From: Flavobacteriales bacterium
Lineage (GTDB): Bacteria > Bacteroidota > Bacteroidia > Flavobacteriales_F > PHOS-HE28
Direction: 5' to 3'
NCBI GenBank assembly: GCA_016713865.1
Contig: JADJOG010000017.1
Span: forward strand, 1 to 59,448
DNA length: 59,448 bases
Part shown: in pieces, positions 33,977-44,649 of the stretch
Layout: the number at the start of each line of letters is the position of its first letter
How positions within the stretch are numbered: position 1 is the first letter of the stretch
Program-made: the position numbers and the translations under genes
Notes under the pieces: generated by a model
What the model was told of the DNA's origin: nothing
The model's input: only the letters and a program-made list of their open reading frames with translations
Databases searched by the model: none

Positions 33977-36900
33977 TTATGCGACAATGTCATTGGGCAG
34001 CACATAAGGCACATGCACCGTGAATGTGCTACCCATATCCCGCTCGCTCCTCACGGTCACATCGCCGCCTTGCAGCTGTGCGAGCCGGCGGCTGATGGTG
34101 AGGCCGAGCCCGGTGCCGCCGTATTTGCGCGTGGTGTCGCTGTAGGCCTGCGTGAACTCCTCGAAGATCTTGTCCACGCGGTCCTCCGGGATGCCGATTC
34201 CGGTGTCGATCACGTCGATCACCAATATCGGGTGGGTAGGTCGACCCGGTGGCTCGACGCTACAATGAACACGGATCGTTACCGATCCGCGTTCGGTGAA
34301 CTCGATCGCGTTGCCGCCGAGGGTTCATCACGATCTGGTTCAGGCGGGTGGGATCGCCGATCAGCGTCCGCGGCACATCGGGCGCGAACTCCACCACCAG
34401 GGCGATCCTCTTCTCATCAGCCTTGAACTGCAGGATGTCCCGGACGTTGCCGATCACGGTGCGCGGCTCGAAGGGCACCTGCTCGAAATCGATGCGGCCC
34501 GCGTCGATCTTGGTGAGATCGAGGATGTCGTTGATGATCACCAGGAGGTTCTCGCTACTCTGCGCGATGGCGTTGATGTACTTCTCCTGCTCCGGGGCGT
34601 GCGGGCGGTTCTTCAGGATCTCGCTCATGCCCATGATCGCGTTCATCGGCGTGCGGATCTCGTGGCTCATGTTCGCCAGGAATCGCTCCTTGGCCTTCTC
34701 GCTCAACTCGGCGCGTTCGCGCTGCTCATCGGCCTCCTCCTTCTTCACCCGCAACTCCTCCGTGCGCTCGGAGACCGTGCGTTCCAACCTGATCTTTTGT
34801 GCATTCAGCACGGCCGTGCGGCGTCGAATGATGAAGGCGATGGCACCTGCGACGAGGATGAGGTATGAAACGAATGCCCACCAGGTGCGATGCAATGGCG
34901 GCAGCACACGGAAGCGGTATTCCAGCGGTTCGCTCCAAACACCATCGGGGCTCTTCGCGCGCACCTTGAACGAGTGGTCGCCTTCATCGATGTTCCCGTA
35001 AGTGGCACTGGTGTTCCGCGTCGGTGCGTTCCAATCGCTGTCGTAGCCTTCCAGCTTCCATTGGTACTCCACCAGCTCGGGCCGAGACGTCTCGATGCCG
35101 ACGAAGCCGAAGGCGATTCGGTTGTTGCGATAGTCGAGGACGAGGTCCTGCGGCACCGCGAAGTGCGGGGCGATCCCGCTGAAGGACACGCCGCCGAAAC
35201 GGTCGCGGTCGCGCAGGCGTGCTTCCTCCGCACGCGTGGCACCGAAGGCGATGGCTTCCTGCTGGTCGATCGTCGCGCTGTCGGCGTTCGCGTCCAGCGC
35301 GTGCCAGCAGGTGGGCTCATTGTGCAGCGCCACGCTCACCAGTTCCACCCGGATGGGCTCGGCATCGTGCTGCATGGCTTTGCGGTCGAAGCGCACCAGC
35401 CCGCTCTTGTCGCTGCCGGTGGCCACCCACAGCACGCCGTGGCGGTCCTCGAAGAGCGCGTGCTCGGCGGTCTGCACATCCTTCACGGGGAAGCCCGTGG
35501 CCGTGTTGTACACCTCGAGCACCGGGGCATACCGCGCCGCGCTGTCGTTGGGCGAGCCATCGAGCGCATCGAATGGCCGCACGTTGCCGTGCGCATCCTT
35601 CCAGCCCGTGATCACCGCGAAGCCGTTCAAGGTGCCCGCATAGAGCGCTTTGCCATCGCGTGCGAGCAGGGCCTGGTTGATGTTGTCATCCGGCAATCCA
35701 TCCTGTGTGGTGTACGTGATGAAGCTCTGTCCATCGAAACGACACAGGCCGGCGAGCGTGGTGATCCAACGCGTGCCTCGCGCTTCTTGCAGCACGCTCC
35801 ACACCACATTGTTCGGCAGGCCCTCCGTGGTGGTCCATGTGGTGATGCTGTCACCCGACATGCGCGAGACTCCGCCGCCATCAGTGCCCACCCAGATCGC
35901 GCCCGCATCATCTTCGATGGCGCTGAGCACCAGATCGCTGCCAAGACCTTGGGCGGTGCTCCACGTGGTGCGCATGCCATCGGCCCAGCGTTCCAGGCCA
36001 TGCCGGCCACCCGCCCACAGCCGGCCCTTCCGGTCGTGCATGGTCCAGAAGTAATCGGTGTGAGCGCGCAGCTCCATCGGCTGCATCACGTGGTGATCGC
36101 GGCCGTCGAACCAACTCATTCCCTGCTTGCCCGGATCGGCCATGTTGCGGCCGAAACCCACGCGGTCCATGGGGTCGATGCTCACAGAGTAGTTCCAGCC
36201 GCGGTCACCGAAGGATCCCTGCTGCACCTGCAAGCCGCGCCTATCCAATCGTGCCAGGCTGTTCGTGGTGCCGATCCACAGCACGCCGTTCATGTCCTGG
36301 GCCAGGCTGATGGGCTTGATCCCGCGGTAGTTGGAAAAAGCTGCACCCCGGTGCTGCACGAGACCCGCGCCGCGCGTGCCGAACCACACATCACCCCGTG
36401 TACCCGGCACCACCGAAAGCAGCTGATCGGTGGGCAGGCCGTTCGCCGTGCTGAGCCTCTTCACCGTCGCTGAGCGATCGCCAACATTGTCGGAGTCTTT
36501 GCCGGAAGGTGAGTAGCGCAAGGCACCATGCGTGGTGCTCGCGATCCAGAGGTCGTTGCCATCGGTCACCAACTGGCTCACCTTCACCGTCTCGTCGGAG
36601 ATCAGCGCAATGTGCTCGAGTTGGATCTTGTCGCCCTGCATCGTTGCACGCGTCAAACCGCCTGACACGTGGCCCAGCCAGATCGTGCCATCCTTCGTCA
36701 CGGCCATCGACTCTGCATCGCTGAGCACGCTGCCGTTGGCATCCTTCACTTCTTGGAACACGTGACCGTCGAAGCGCGCGATACCGGCGTAGGTGCTCAC
36801 CCACATCGCGCCCTGCGCGAATGCGATGTCGCGCACTTGGTCCCTGCCCTGCGGATGGATCACCGGCATCACATCCCGCTGCCCACCGGCGATGCGGACG

Positions 36901-37477
36901 ATGCCATGACCACGTGTGCCGCACCAGATCACGCCATCGGGTCCCTCGCGGATGCACGAGAAGCCTTTGCCCAGCCCGGTTGCACCCGGCACGTTCCAGG
37001 TGGTGAAGCGTTGACCATCGAAGTGGCACAAACCTCCGGTGCTGGTGCCGATCCAGATGTCGCCATTGCCTGCTGCTGCGATGGAAAGGATGGTGTTGTC
37101 CGGCAGCCCATGCGCCATGGTGAAGTTGACGAACGAATGCCCATCGTAGCGCGAGACACCAGCGCCGTTGGTACCGAACCAGAGCATGCCATTGGGCGCG
37201 CGCGTCGCACAGGGATGTCGTCCATCGGCAGCCCGTCGTCCGTGGAGAAGCTGCGGATATGCGCGATGGGCCCACCCTCCGCAGGCGCGAATGGCGCAGC
37301 TTTGGCGATCTCTGGTGCGAGAGGCGCGGTCGCCGGTGCGTTGGCGACGGTGATGTGCGTGACGCGGCCTTGGGCTGGCACGAACTGCTTCCGCTGCTGC
37401 CCGCCTGGATCATGCGGTGCCCAATCACACGATGCAATCAGCAGCGTGGCGCTCAGGATGAGAACGCTGCCTTTCAT
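33977..37477 (-). CDS. Propeller sensor histidine kinase without receiver (three frameshifts)
   Basis: About 1,165 residues. Lipoprotein-like or signal leader MKGSVLILSATLLIASCDW; two blocks of Reg_prop propeller blades (MLWFGTNGAGVSRYDG, DIWIGTSTGGLCHFDG, VIWCGTRGHGIVRI and others); Y_Y_Y domain SFKVRAKSPDGVWSEPLEY; one membrane helix (WWAFVSYLILVAGAIAFII); coiled coil; HisKA box FLANMSHEIRTPMNAIMGM with the phospho-His; and HATPase_c boxes DTGIGIPEDRVDKIFEEF and GGTGLGLTISRRLAQLQGG. It stops right after the ATPase and lacks the receiver and AraC domain of classic Bacteroides hybrid sensors. Frame breaks near 37208, 34320 and 34230. The ATG overlaps the stop of the cyclase-receiver gene, so the two are co-translated. 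Confidence 0.87.
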
Positions 37478-40400
37478 GCACGACCGCGTTCAGCGGATGC
37501 CATGCACCCTTCAATTGCCTGCATCAATTGCTCCTTCTTGTAGGGCTTGGGCACGAAGGCGTTCATGCCGGCTTCGCGGCAGCGGTCGATCTCGGCCTTC
37601 ATCACGTTGGCGCTCATGGCGATGATGGGAATGTGCGACCTGTCGCCCGTCAGCGCGCGGATGGCCTTGGCGGCATCGTAGCCGTTCATCTCCGGCATCT
37701 GGATATCCATGAGTACCACATCGAAGCTGCTGTTGCGCACCGCCTCCAAGGCTTCCGCGCCGTTCAATACATGAGTGAGCCGCGCTCCGGGCAGCCAATC
37801 CTCCAGATGTCCCTGCGCCACCATGGCGTTGAACTCGTTGTCCTCGGCGAGCAGGATGCGCACATCGCGCAGCGCGGTTGCAGCTCCCGCATCCGCCTTT
37901 GGCGGTAGACCGGATGAGGTCAACGCAACGGCATCAACGGGCACCGCGTGTTTCACCGGTTCAGCCTCCACAACTGCCTGGATGGATCGGGCGCGCACGT
38001 AGTACATCTCCAATTCGCCTTTGCCCTTCGCGCTCACCTTGCCCCGTGGCGTGAAGAGGAGATCCGGCTCGCCCTTCACCAGTTGGTAGGTGGCCTCGCT
38101 GATGTTCACCTCGCCGGGATCACTGGTGGTCTCCATACGGCTGGCGATGTTCACGGTATCGCCCCAGATGTCGTACGCGAACTTGCGGCGGCCCACGATG
38201 CCCGCCACCACCGGGCCGGTATGGATGCCCAAGCGCATCTCGAAGGTCGGCTTGCCCTGCGTCCCACGTTCAGCCTGGCGCTCGCGCATGATCTCCTGCA
38301 TCTCCAATGCGGCGAGCACCACGGCCAGCGGCGAACCGCCGCTCGGGTCGGGCACACCACCGGCGGCCATGTACGCATCGCCGATGGTCTTGATCTTCTC
38401 CACGCCGTACTTCTCCATGATGCGGTCAAAGGCGTTGAAGCACACGTTGAGCTCTTCGACCAATTCGGCGGCGCTCAACTGCTCGCTCACACGGGTGAAC
38501 TCCTTGAAGTCCGAGAAGAGCACCGTGACCTGCTCGAAGTGCTTCGCTTCGGCCGTGCCGCGGATCTTCAGTTCGTTGGCCACGTTCTCCGGCAGGATGT
38601 TCTTCAACAACTCCTCGCTGCGGTCCTTCTCGCGGCTCAGTTCGCGCGTGCGATCGGCCACCGTGCGCTCCAGTACCACCTTCTGCATGCGCAGGCTGCG
38701 GATGTACAGGAGCGTGCCGCCGATGACCACGATGCCGCACAGCATGTAGAACCACCAGGTGCGCCACCACGGCGGATGCACGGTGAGCGTGAAGGACGTG
38801 CCGCGTTCGTCCCAGATGCCATCGCGGTTGCGGCCGCGCACACGGAAGATGTAGGTGCCGGGATCGAGGTTGGTGTACACGGCGCTGTGCTCCTTGCCGG
38901 CATCGATCCAATCGGCGTCGAAGCCCTGCAGCATGTACCGGTACTCGTGCAGCTCGGGCGCGGCGAATTCCATGGCCGCGAAGCTGAAGGTGACCATGTT
39001 CGCGCTATAAGGGACCTCCATGCCTGCACTGAGGTGCGCTGGCAATTGCAAGGGCGAGCCGGGCGAACCGAACTCGACCGGTTTGTTGATCAGGCGGATA
39101 TCCGTGATGCGCACCTCCACGGGCGTGCTGTCCTGCTCCAGCGCACGCGGATTGAAGTAGTTGAAGCCGCTGACCCCCCCGAAGTAGAGCCATCCTCTCT
39201 TGTCCTTGCAATAGGCGTGGCGGTTGAACTCATCGCTCTGCAGGCCATCGCCCGCATTGAAGTTGCGGAAGGTGTTCGTGCGCGGATCCAAACGGGCGAA
39301 GCCCTTGTTGGTGCTCATCCACAGGTTGCCCTGGTCGTCGCTGAGCACGCCGTACACCACATCGTTGGGCAGTCCGTCGCGGGTGGTGATCCGCGTGAAC
39401 TTCCCCGTGCGCGCATCGAAGCGGTTGAGGCCGCCGCCATTGGTGCCGATCCAGAGCACGTTCAGCGCATCGGCGGGATCGGGGCAGATGGAGAAGATGG
39501 TCGGTGCGGAGAGCGAGGAGCTGTCCTTGGGGTCGTGCATGTATGTGCGCCATGCGTTGGTCGCGGGATCCACGCGCAACAGGCCTTTCACCGTGCCCAC
39601 CCACACGACGCCATCGGACCCTTGATGCATCGCGGTAACGAAGGGATACGGGTTGTTCACCGCAGGCACCGGCCAGGCATAGGGCGTGCAGGTCTTCGTT
39701 CGTGTGTTCACGCGCCACAATGCCTTGTCGCCGCCGCACCACAACGCGCTGTCGGCACCGATGTAAAGCGGGAAGTGGAAACCACCGTCGCGCACCCCGG
39801 GCGAGATCTCCGGCCGCAAGATCCATGCGATCGTGGCCCGGATCGTAGCAGGTGAGGGTGCCGTAAGCGAAGAACGACCAGAATCGTCCGTCGCGGTCCT
39901 GCACGGTCATGTCGGCGAATTCGGTGGCGAGCTGGCTCCTCATCGCGGGCCAGTGCTGGTGGGCGTTCGCGATGTGTAGGGTCCTGCGGCGCTCCACTGG
40001 GTCAAGCACGGTGAGGTAGTCGTCGTAGAAGGAAGGGATCACCTGCCCGTCATGGGTGGAGGCCAGCGCGCGCACGCTCGAGGTCGGCCAATTGTTGAAG
40101 CGCTCGTTGCGCGGGTCGTACTTGATCAACCCATAGCCCGATGTGCCCACCCAGAGCGTTCCGTTGCGATCGAAGCTGGACCACTTCAGGGAGACCAAGA
40201 GCCCGCGCATGTCGGGGTCCGCAGCGCGGACCAGGGTGAGCTGGCGGTTGCGCGGATCGAATCGGTACAAGCCCTGGAAGGTGCAGAACCAGAGCATGCC
40301 CTTGCGGTCCACCACCGGGTTGAGCGCTTGCAGCCAGTTCAGCTTCTGCTTGTCCTGGAGGAGGTAGGTGAGGTGCCCGGTGCGCGGATCCACCTGAACG

Positions 40401-41170
40401 ATGCTGTTCTGATGGATCCCATAGAGCACGTTGCGCAACGTGTCCTCCACTACTGTGAGCGCACCGAACTGCACCGAGGCGTCGGAGTAGGCGATGCGGC
40501 CGATGGTGTCCACCACGTCTGCTTCACCATGCCGGGGCGTGATGCGAAAGGTGTGTTCGTTGATGTTGCCCCAGAGGTGCCCATCGCGCGTGCGGCCCAC
40601 GGTGGCATAGCCGCGCCCGAACCAGGTGGTGGTGAAGGCGGGCAACGTGCAGTCCTTGAATGACTCGGCGAACGTGAGCTTCACCAAGGTGGAGGTGGTG
40701 CTCACCCACAGGTCGCCGTTGTCGTCGAGCACGATGTGGACCACCCCGCCCCAATCGCCCTGGGGATGATGGATCGGCAAGTGGACGAAACGCTCGGTAC
40801 GCTCATCGAACAGGTCGAGCCCGGTGGAGGTGCCCACCCACAAACGGCCATGGCGATCGCAGTGCAGACCGCTGATGTTGCTCTCGCGCAGGCTGGTAGT
40901 GTCCGCCGGATCGTGTCGGAACACCGTGAACCTGTAGCCATCGTAACGGTTCAAACCATCCTTGGTGCCGAACCACATGAAGCCATGGTGATCCTGCGCG
41001 ATGGCGCTCACCATGCCCTGCGATAACCCCTCGTTGATGGTGATCTTGGAGAAAGCGAGATCGAGGGTATCGATCCTGAGCGGTGCCGGTGTTCCCTGCC
41101 CGCATGCATCACCGGGCCTCATCTGGATACCCAGGAGAACTCCCAACGCAAGGAGGTGCGCGCGTGACAT
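37474..41170 (-). CDS. Propeller sensor with class III adenylate cyclase and C-terminal receiver (one frameshift)
   Basis: About 1,231 residues. Order: signal peptide (MSRAHLLALGVLLGIQM), two sets of Reg_prop blades starting INEGLSQGMVSAIAQDHHGF, Y_Y_Y domain (FRVRGRNRDGIWDERG), one membrane helix (FYMLCGIVVIGGTLLYI), coiled coil, then a cyclase domain: VTVLFSDFKEFT (metal Asp 1), VEKIKTIGDAYMAAGG (adenine-selecting Lys, metal Asp 2), YDIWGDTVNIASRME (Asp partner, plus transition-state Asn and Arg). The Lys/Asp pair predicts ATP, not GTP, as substrate. The last 125 residues are a receiver: ILLAEDNEFNAMVAQGHL, VVLMDIQMPEMNGYDA with the phospho-Asp, and FVPKPYKKEQL. A frame break near 39825 joins DPGHDRMDL to RPEISPGVRDGG. 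In effect a hybrid sensor whose kinase is replaced by a cyclase. Confidence 0.9.
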
Positions 41171-41205
41171 TGCCGAAAGGTCGGAACTGTGAGCGAATGT
41201 CATGC

Positions 41206-41560
41206 TCAGAACCGGGCTAGCACGTCCACGGCTTTGGGCCATGGGTCCATGCCGCGCTGCACGAAGTACATCTCCATCTCCCCCTTGCCCTTCGTCTGCA
41301 CTTTGCCGCGCGGCGTGAATGTGAATGCAGGGCGTGTTGCGGGTTGACGGGTTGCGTGTTGGGCGCTACACCGACTTCGGCAACGACCGAGTCCTTCACC
41401 AACGCATACGTCGCCTCGCTGATGTTCACCTGTCCCGCTTCCCCGGAGGATTCCATGCGCGATGCCGTGTTCACCGTATCGCCCCAGATGTCGTGCTGGA
41501 ACTTCTTCACGCCCACGATGCCCGCGACGACGGGGCCGGTTCGAATACCGTGGTGGCATA
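41206..41560 (-). pseudogene. Adenylate cyclase scrap C (3' half of the domain)
   Basis: Minus strand reads HGIRTGPVVAGIVGVKKF, QHDIWGDTVNTASRMESS, VNISEATYALVKDSVVAEVG, then, after one indel, FTFTPRGKVQTKGKGEMEMYFV and a stop. The 5' half with both metal-binding Asp residues is missing, so it cannot be active. It lies directly in front of the propeller-cyclase gene, 36 bases from its start. A GTTGCGG-type short repeat (41332-41366) sits in the loop before FTFTPRGK. Confidence 0.85.
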
Positions 41561-41585
41561 TGCTACCAGTACATAACCATGGCTA

Positions 41586-41604
41586 CTCCCCCGCTTCGCG
41601 GGAG
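41586..41604 (-). terminator. 3' hairpin of the fibronectin-type T9SS gene
   Basis: CTCCCCCGC and GCGGGAG pair around TTC, immediately after the TAG stop of the gene ending at 41605. It has two unpaired C and no U tract, so it may only be a 3' stabiliser. Confidence 0.4.
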
Positions 41605-43492
41605 CTACTCCTTCACCACCTTCCGCACCATCCGCTCGCCGCCGATCTGCATTTCCAGAAGGTAGGTACCAGGTGCAACCGATGCGAGATCCAGGGTGAT
41701 GGCGGAAGGACCGCTGCTCGCTGCCGCCGTTCGCATCAGAACAGCTTGGCCGGTCAACGCACGCACCGTGCAAGTGACCACGCCTGCCTTGTTCATGCCC
41801 ATGGAGACGGTCACTGTGGACGTGAAGGGGTTGGGAACACGTGCAACTGGCCGGCAGTGGGGCTTTCTCCCACACCGGTGGTGTTATTCACCAGGTTCAC
41901 GCAATAATCCTCGGTCTCGCCGTAGTCGTAGCCGTTCGTGCAACCCACGGCCGTAGGGTCATCATAAAGCATGATCACGCGCATGCGGGTGCTGCCCACC
42001 AACGCATTTGCGGGAATGTTGAGAGTGCCAGTGACGGTACTACCAACCATGCCGGAGCTGTAGGCCAATTCACCAGGGCCGTTGAAGTTGCCATTCTGGT
42101 CTAAATCCAGGAACACTTTGAAGTACTCGGGGTAGACATCAAAGGAATAGCCCGGTGCCAGTGTGATGGTATGGCCTTGACCGATCTGCAGGTCGGTACC
42201 TAGCGTTGTGAAATCGCCATAACCATCATTGGCGCCGGACTGGTTGTCCAAGGTGCCCACCGCCACGCGAGCGATCCACTCATCCACGGTGCTCATTCCC
42301 ATGCTGGGGCAATAGGTCAGGTCGAGGCATGAACCGCAGCCAAAGGTTTTGAAGGTGACCGTGGTACTCCAATCCGTTGTGCCGCCGTTGCACACCGTGC
42401 GCACTTGAACGACATACGTGGTACACGAGTCGAGGTCGGTGAAGGTGTAGCCGCTGGACGGAATGCCGGAGATGAGCGTCCAGGTGGTTCCGCCATCCGC
42501 ACTGATCTGCGCATCGTAGCTATTGGCCGCCGTTACGCCGCCCCACGACACGGTGGTGCTGGTGGCGGCCACAACGCCCACTGTAACAAGACCGGGCACA
42601 GAACAGCAACCATCCGTGGTGTGGATAACGCCCGTGTAGCCGCTTGGCGGGCCATCGCACAATCCTTCCACTTGGAATTCATACTCCGTGCAACCGGCAA
42701 GACCCGCTATGGTGAAGTTGGTCGTGGTCACCGTGTCGATCACCGACCAGGTGGTGGTTCCCGTTGGCCGGTACCGAAGGTTGAAGGTGTCGGTGTTGAA
42801 CGTTTGCCACGTGAAGGTCACCGTGTTGGAATCCACCGTGTTCACGGATAGTCCAAAGGGTATGGTGCATTGGGTCTCTCCTGCGAAGATCGCCTCATCG
42901 GGCACGCTGTTGTAGGCGTAGTCCTTCAAGACGAAGCTCTCGCCGTCCGTCGCGAAGCTCCCCCAAGGAATGCTCAAGCGTGCCCATCCATAGTACGTTG
43001 TCCCCGCGCTTTCGAAACGCAGGCCGAGGAACTTGGACGAATCCACGGATGCGGTACCCGACCATGATCCCGTAAACTGGTTCCCGGACACACACACCAA
43101 TTGGAGCTGGAATGGGCGGCAGCCTGGGTTGCTCTGCAGCACTAGATCCTGGTCACTTGCATTGCTCCATATCAGCCCTGGTTCGATCGATTGTCCGAGT
43201 GGAAGCTGTGCAGGGAACGAGCCCGAATTCGCCACGGCATTGGTCCCTTGTGGTGTTATCCGTATCCAACGACGAGGCCTTGTGGTTGTACCTGAAGGAT
43301 TACAGCTGCCAGGGCAGGGGGCTTGTAGTGCGCCCCGCATGATCAGGAAGTCGATGTTGCCATCGTTGTCCACATCGAGGGAACAGGTGTCGGTGGTGCC
43401 CGTGTAGGTGGCATCGGGAATCACATCCGTGTAGATGATCTGGCGTGCGCCTGTGTGGCCATCAAGGCTAAAAGGAGTATAGCGTGTTTCAT
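41605..43492 (-). CDS. Secreted T9SS protein with fibronectin-III and GEVED-type domains (two frameshifts)
   Basis: About 628 residues from the ATG at 43492 (MKHAILLLALMATQA, signal peptide). Domain order: the cargo module IIYTDVIPDATYTGTTDTCS with LDVDNDGNIDFLIM, a fibronectin III pair (VTFTWQTFNTDTFNLRYRP, VSWGGVTAANSYDAQIS), a GEVED-like domain (CPSMGMSTVDEWIARVAVG, FKVFLDLDQNGNFNGPGELA), and a type A sorting tail (VTVSMGMNKAGVVTC, LASVAPGTYLLEMQIGGERM). Frame breaks near 43446 (CCC reduced to CC after the signal peptide) and 41835 (CCCC reduced to CCC in the P-N-P-F motif) are both single C losses. First and last modules are close copies of the gene at 44650. Confidence 0.87.
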
Positions 43493-43542
43493 GGTGTGAA
43501 GAGTTTGGTTCATGCGTAGAATCAAAGGTGCAGGGCCTGCTT

Positions 43543-43572
43543 GACCCCACACCTCGTAGAAATACCGGTTCT
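43543..43572 (-). promoter_or_regulatory. Shared upstream box 1
   Basis: Minus strand: GAACCGGTATTTCTACGAGG followed by TGTGGGG, 50-80 bases before the start at 43492. The same sequence with three changes stands before the paralogue at 45555, and a related form stands before the NarL gene. The half-sites ACCGGTA and TACGAGGT form an imperfect dyad. Confidence 0.5.
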
Positions 43573-43582
43573 TGGATCCGGC

Positions 43583-44602
43583 TCACGGCATCACCAACCG
43601 TGTCGTCATCTGCTGGTCGTTCAGGAGCATGCGCACGGTATAAAGTCCGGGCCTGAGCGCCGACACGGCAAGCGTATGGCTGCTTGCTCCCGCGCCAAGG
43701 CCCAACCGATCCTGTGCGACAATTCGTCCGGCCGCATCGATCACATCGATCGTGGCAGCTCCGCCTGCGTTCAGCGATAGATCCAGGCGAACGAGGCCAT
43801 CGCCTTGCGCAACAGCAACGAGCGTATTCGCGGACGCGACGGCTCCCTGTATCCCAGCAAAGGGATCGCTGAGCCAGCGAACGCCCGTGGTCACGGTGGG
43901 GAATGATCCCTCTTCGCCGGCGCTGTTGGAATACACTTCCACCACTGGGTAGTGCGTGCCGGGCCGCAGGTAATAGTAGATGTCGTCCTCGTAGAATTGA
44001 TCTTCCGGCCACGGGGTTTCGAGGGTGTAGCTCCTGGTGAGATGCAGGCGAAGCACATTTGTGAAGGTGCCATAGGGCAGGATCAAGGTTCCATAGCCAT
44101 CAGCCTCGGCATTGATCGAACCAGCATAGAACCACGAAGGGTGCCCGTAGTCCGCGAAGAGGTCGTCGACCCATTGCGTGCCATACGTGCACGGGAATTG
44201 GAAGGTCATTTCCGGATCCTGGTAGTCGACCACCCAGTCTGGGTCAATGTGGTATCCGAGGTAGTAGCCACCCGTGGCGTCGAAGGAGCGGTAGGCGTAG
44301 CCACTACCCTCGGCGATCGCCAGTGTGGCGGTGGGGAAGCTATCGGTCATCGGTGTCGAGGCCGGATCCACGTACGCATAGGTAAAGGCGCTATCGATCA
44401 CCAGGCCACTGAAGTTCCAAGTGACATTGGCGCCGCTGGGACCGGGATCCATCCAGGCGCTGGCGTTCAGTACGAACGACTCACCCGGGCTGGGAGCGAA
44501 GTTGCCTTGGTCGATGGTGGGTTGCGCGCCTGCCTGCCGGGGCAGGGCAGCGGTGCCAGCGAACAGAAGCGCGGAGAGCAGGACAGGGTAGGCGTGTTTC
44601 AT
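43583..44602 (-). CDS. Secreted protein with type A T9SS sorting domain
   Basis: 339 residues, unbroken. Signal peptide MKHAYPVLLSALLFAGTAAL; body rich in aromatic beta strands (TIDQGNFAPSPGESFVLNAS, GSGYAYRSFDATGGYYLGYH, PCTYGTQWVDDLFADYGHPS, LRLHLTRSYTLETPWPEDQF); sorting tail ATIDVIDAAGRIVAQDRLGL, VSALRPGLYTVRMLLNDQQM, TRLVMP. No enzymatic motif is seen. Such T9SS proteins of sludge and freshwater Flavobacteriales are usually of unknown role. It sits between the two paralogous cargo genes and belongs to the same minus-strand run. Confidence 0.88.
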   Translation of the reverse strand: MKHAYPVLLSALLFAGTAALPRQAGAQPTIDQGNFAPSPGESFVLNASAWMDPGPSGANVTWNFSGLVIDSAFTYAYVDPASTPMTDSFPTATLAIAEGSGYAYRSFDATGGYYLGYHIDPDWVVDYQDPEMTFQFPCTYGTQWVDDLFADYGHPSWFYAGSINAEADGYGTLILPYGTFTNVLRLHLTRSYTLETPWPEDQFYEDDIYYYLRPGTHYPVVEVYSNSAGEEGSFPTVTTGVRWLSDPFAGIQGAVASANTLVAVAQGDGLVRLDLSLNAGGAATIDVIDAAGRIVAQDRLGLGAGASSHTLAVSALRPGLYTVRMLLNDQQMTTRLVMP

Positions 44603-44649
44603 GGTGTCAAGCTTTTGGTATTCCGAATTGAAGTCGAACCGATCATCCG

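Noticed and set aside
33697..34023. A 108-residue plus-strand frame in the spacer before the PASTA gene
   Set aside because: The segment F-T-V-S-P-Q-M-S recurs in plus-strand frames opposite every cyclase copy; it is the antisense of the D-I-W-G-D-T-V-N strand, which revealed scrap A instead.
37948..39855. A 635-residue plus-strand frame opposite the propeller cyclase
   Set aside because: Its length reflects GC-rich codon bias; the composition (Ala, His, Val, Gly) is that of an antisense frame and the minus strand carries all cyclase motifs.
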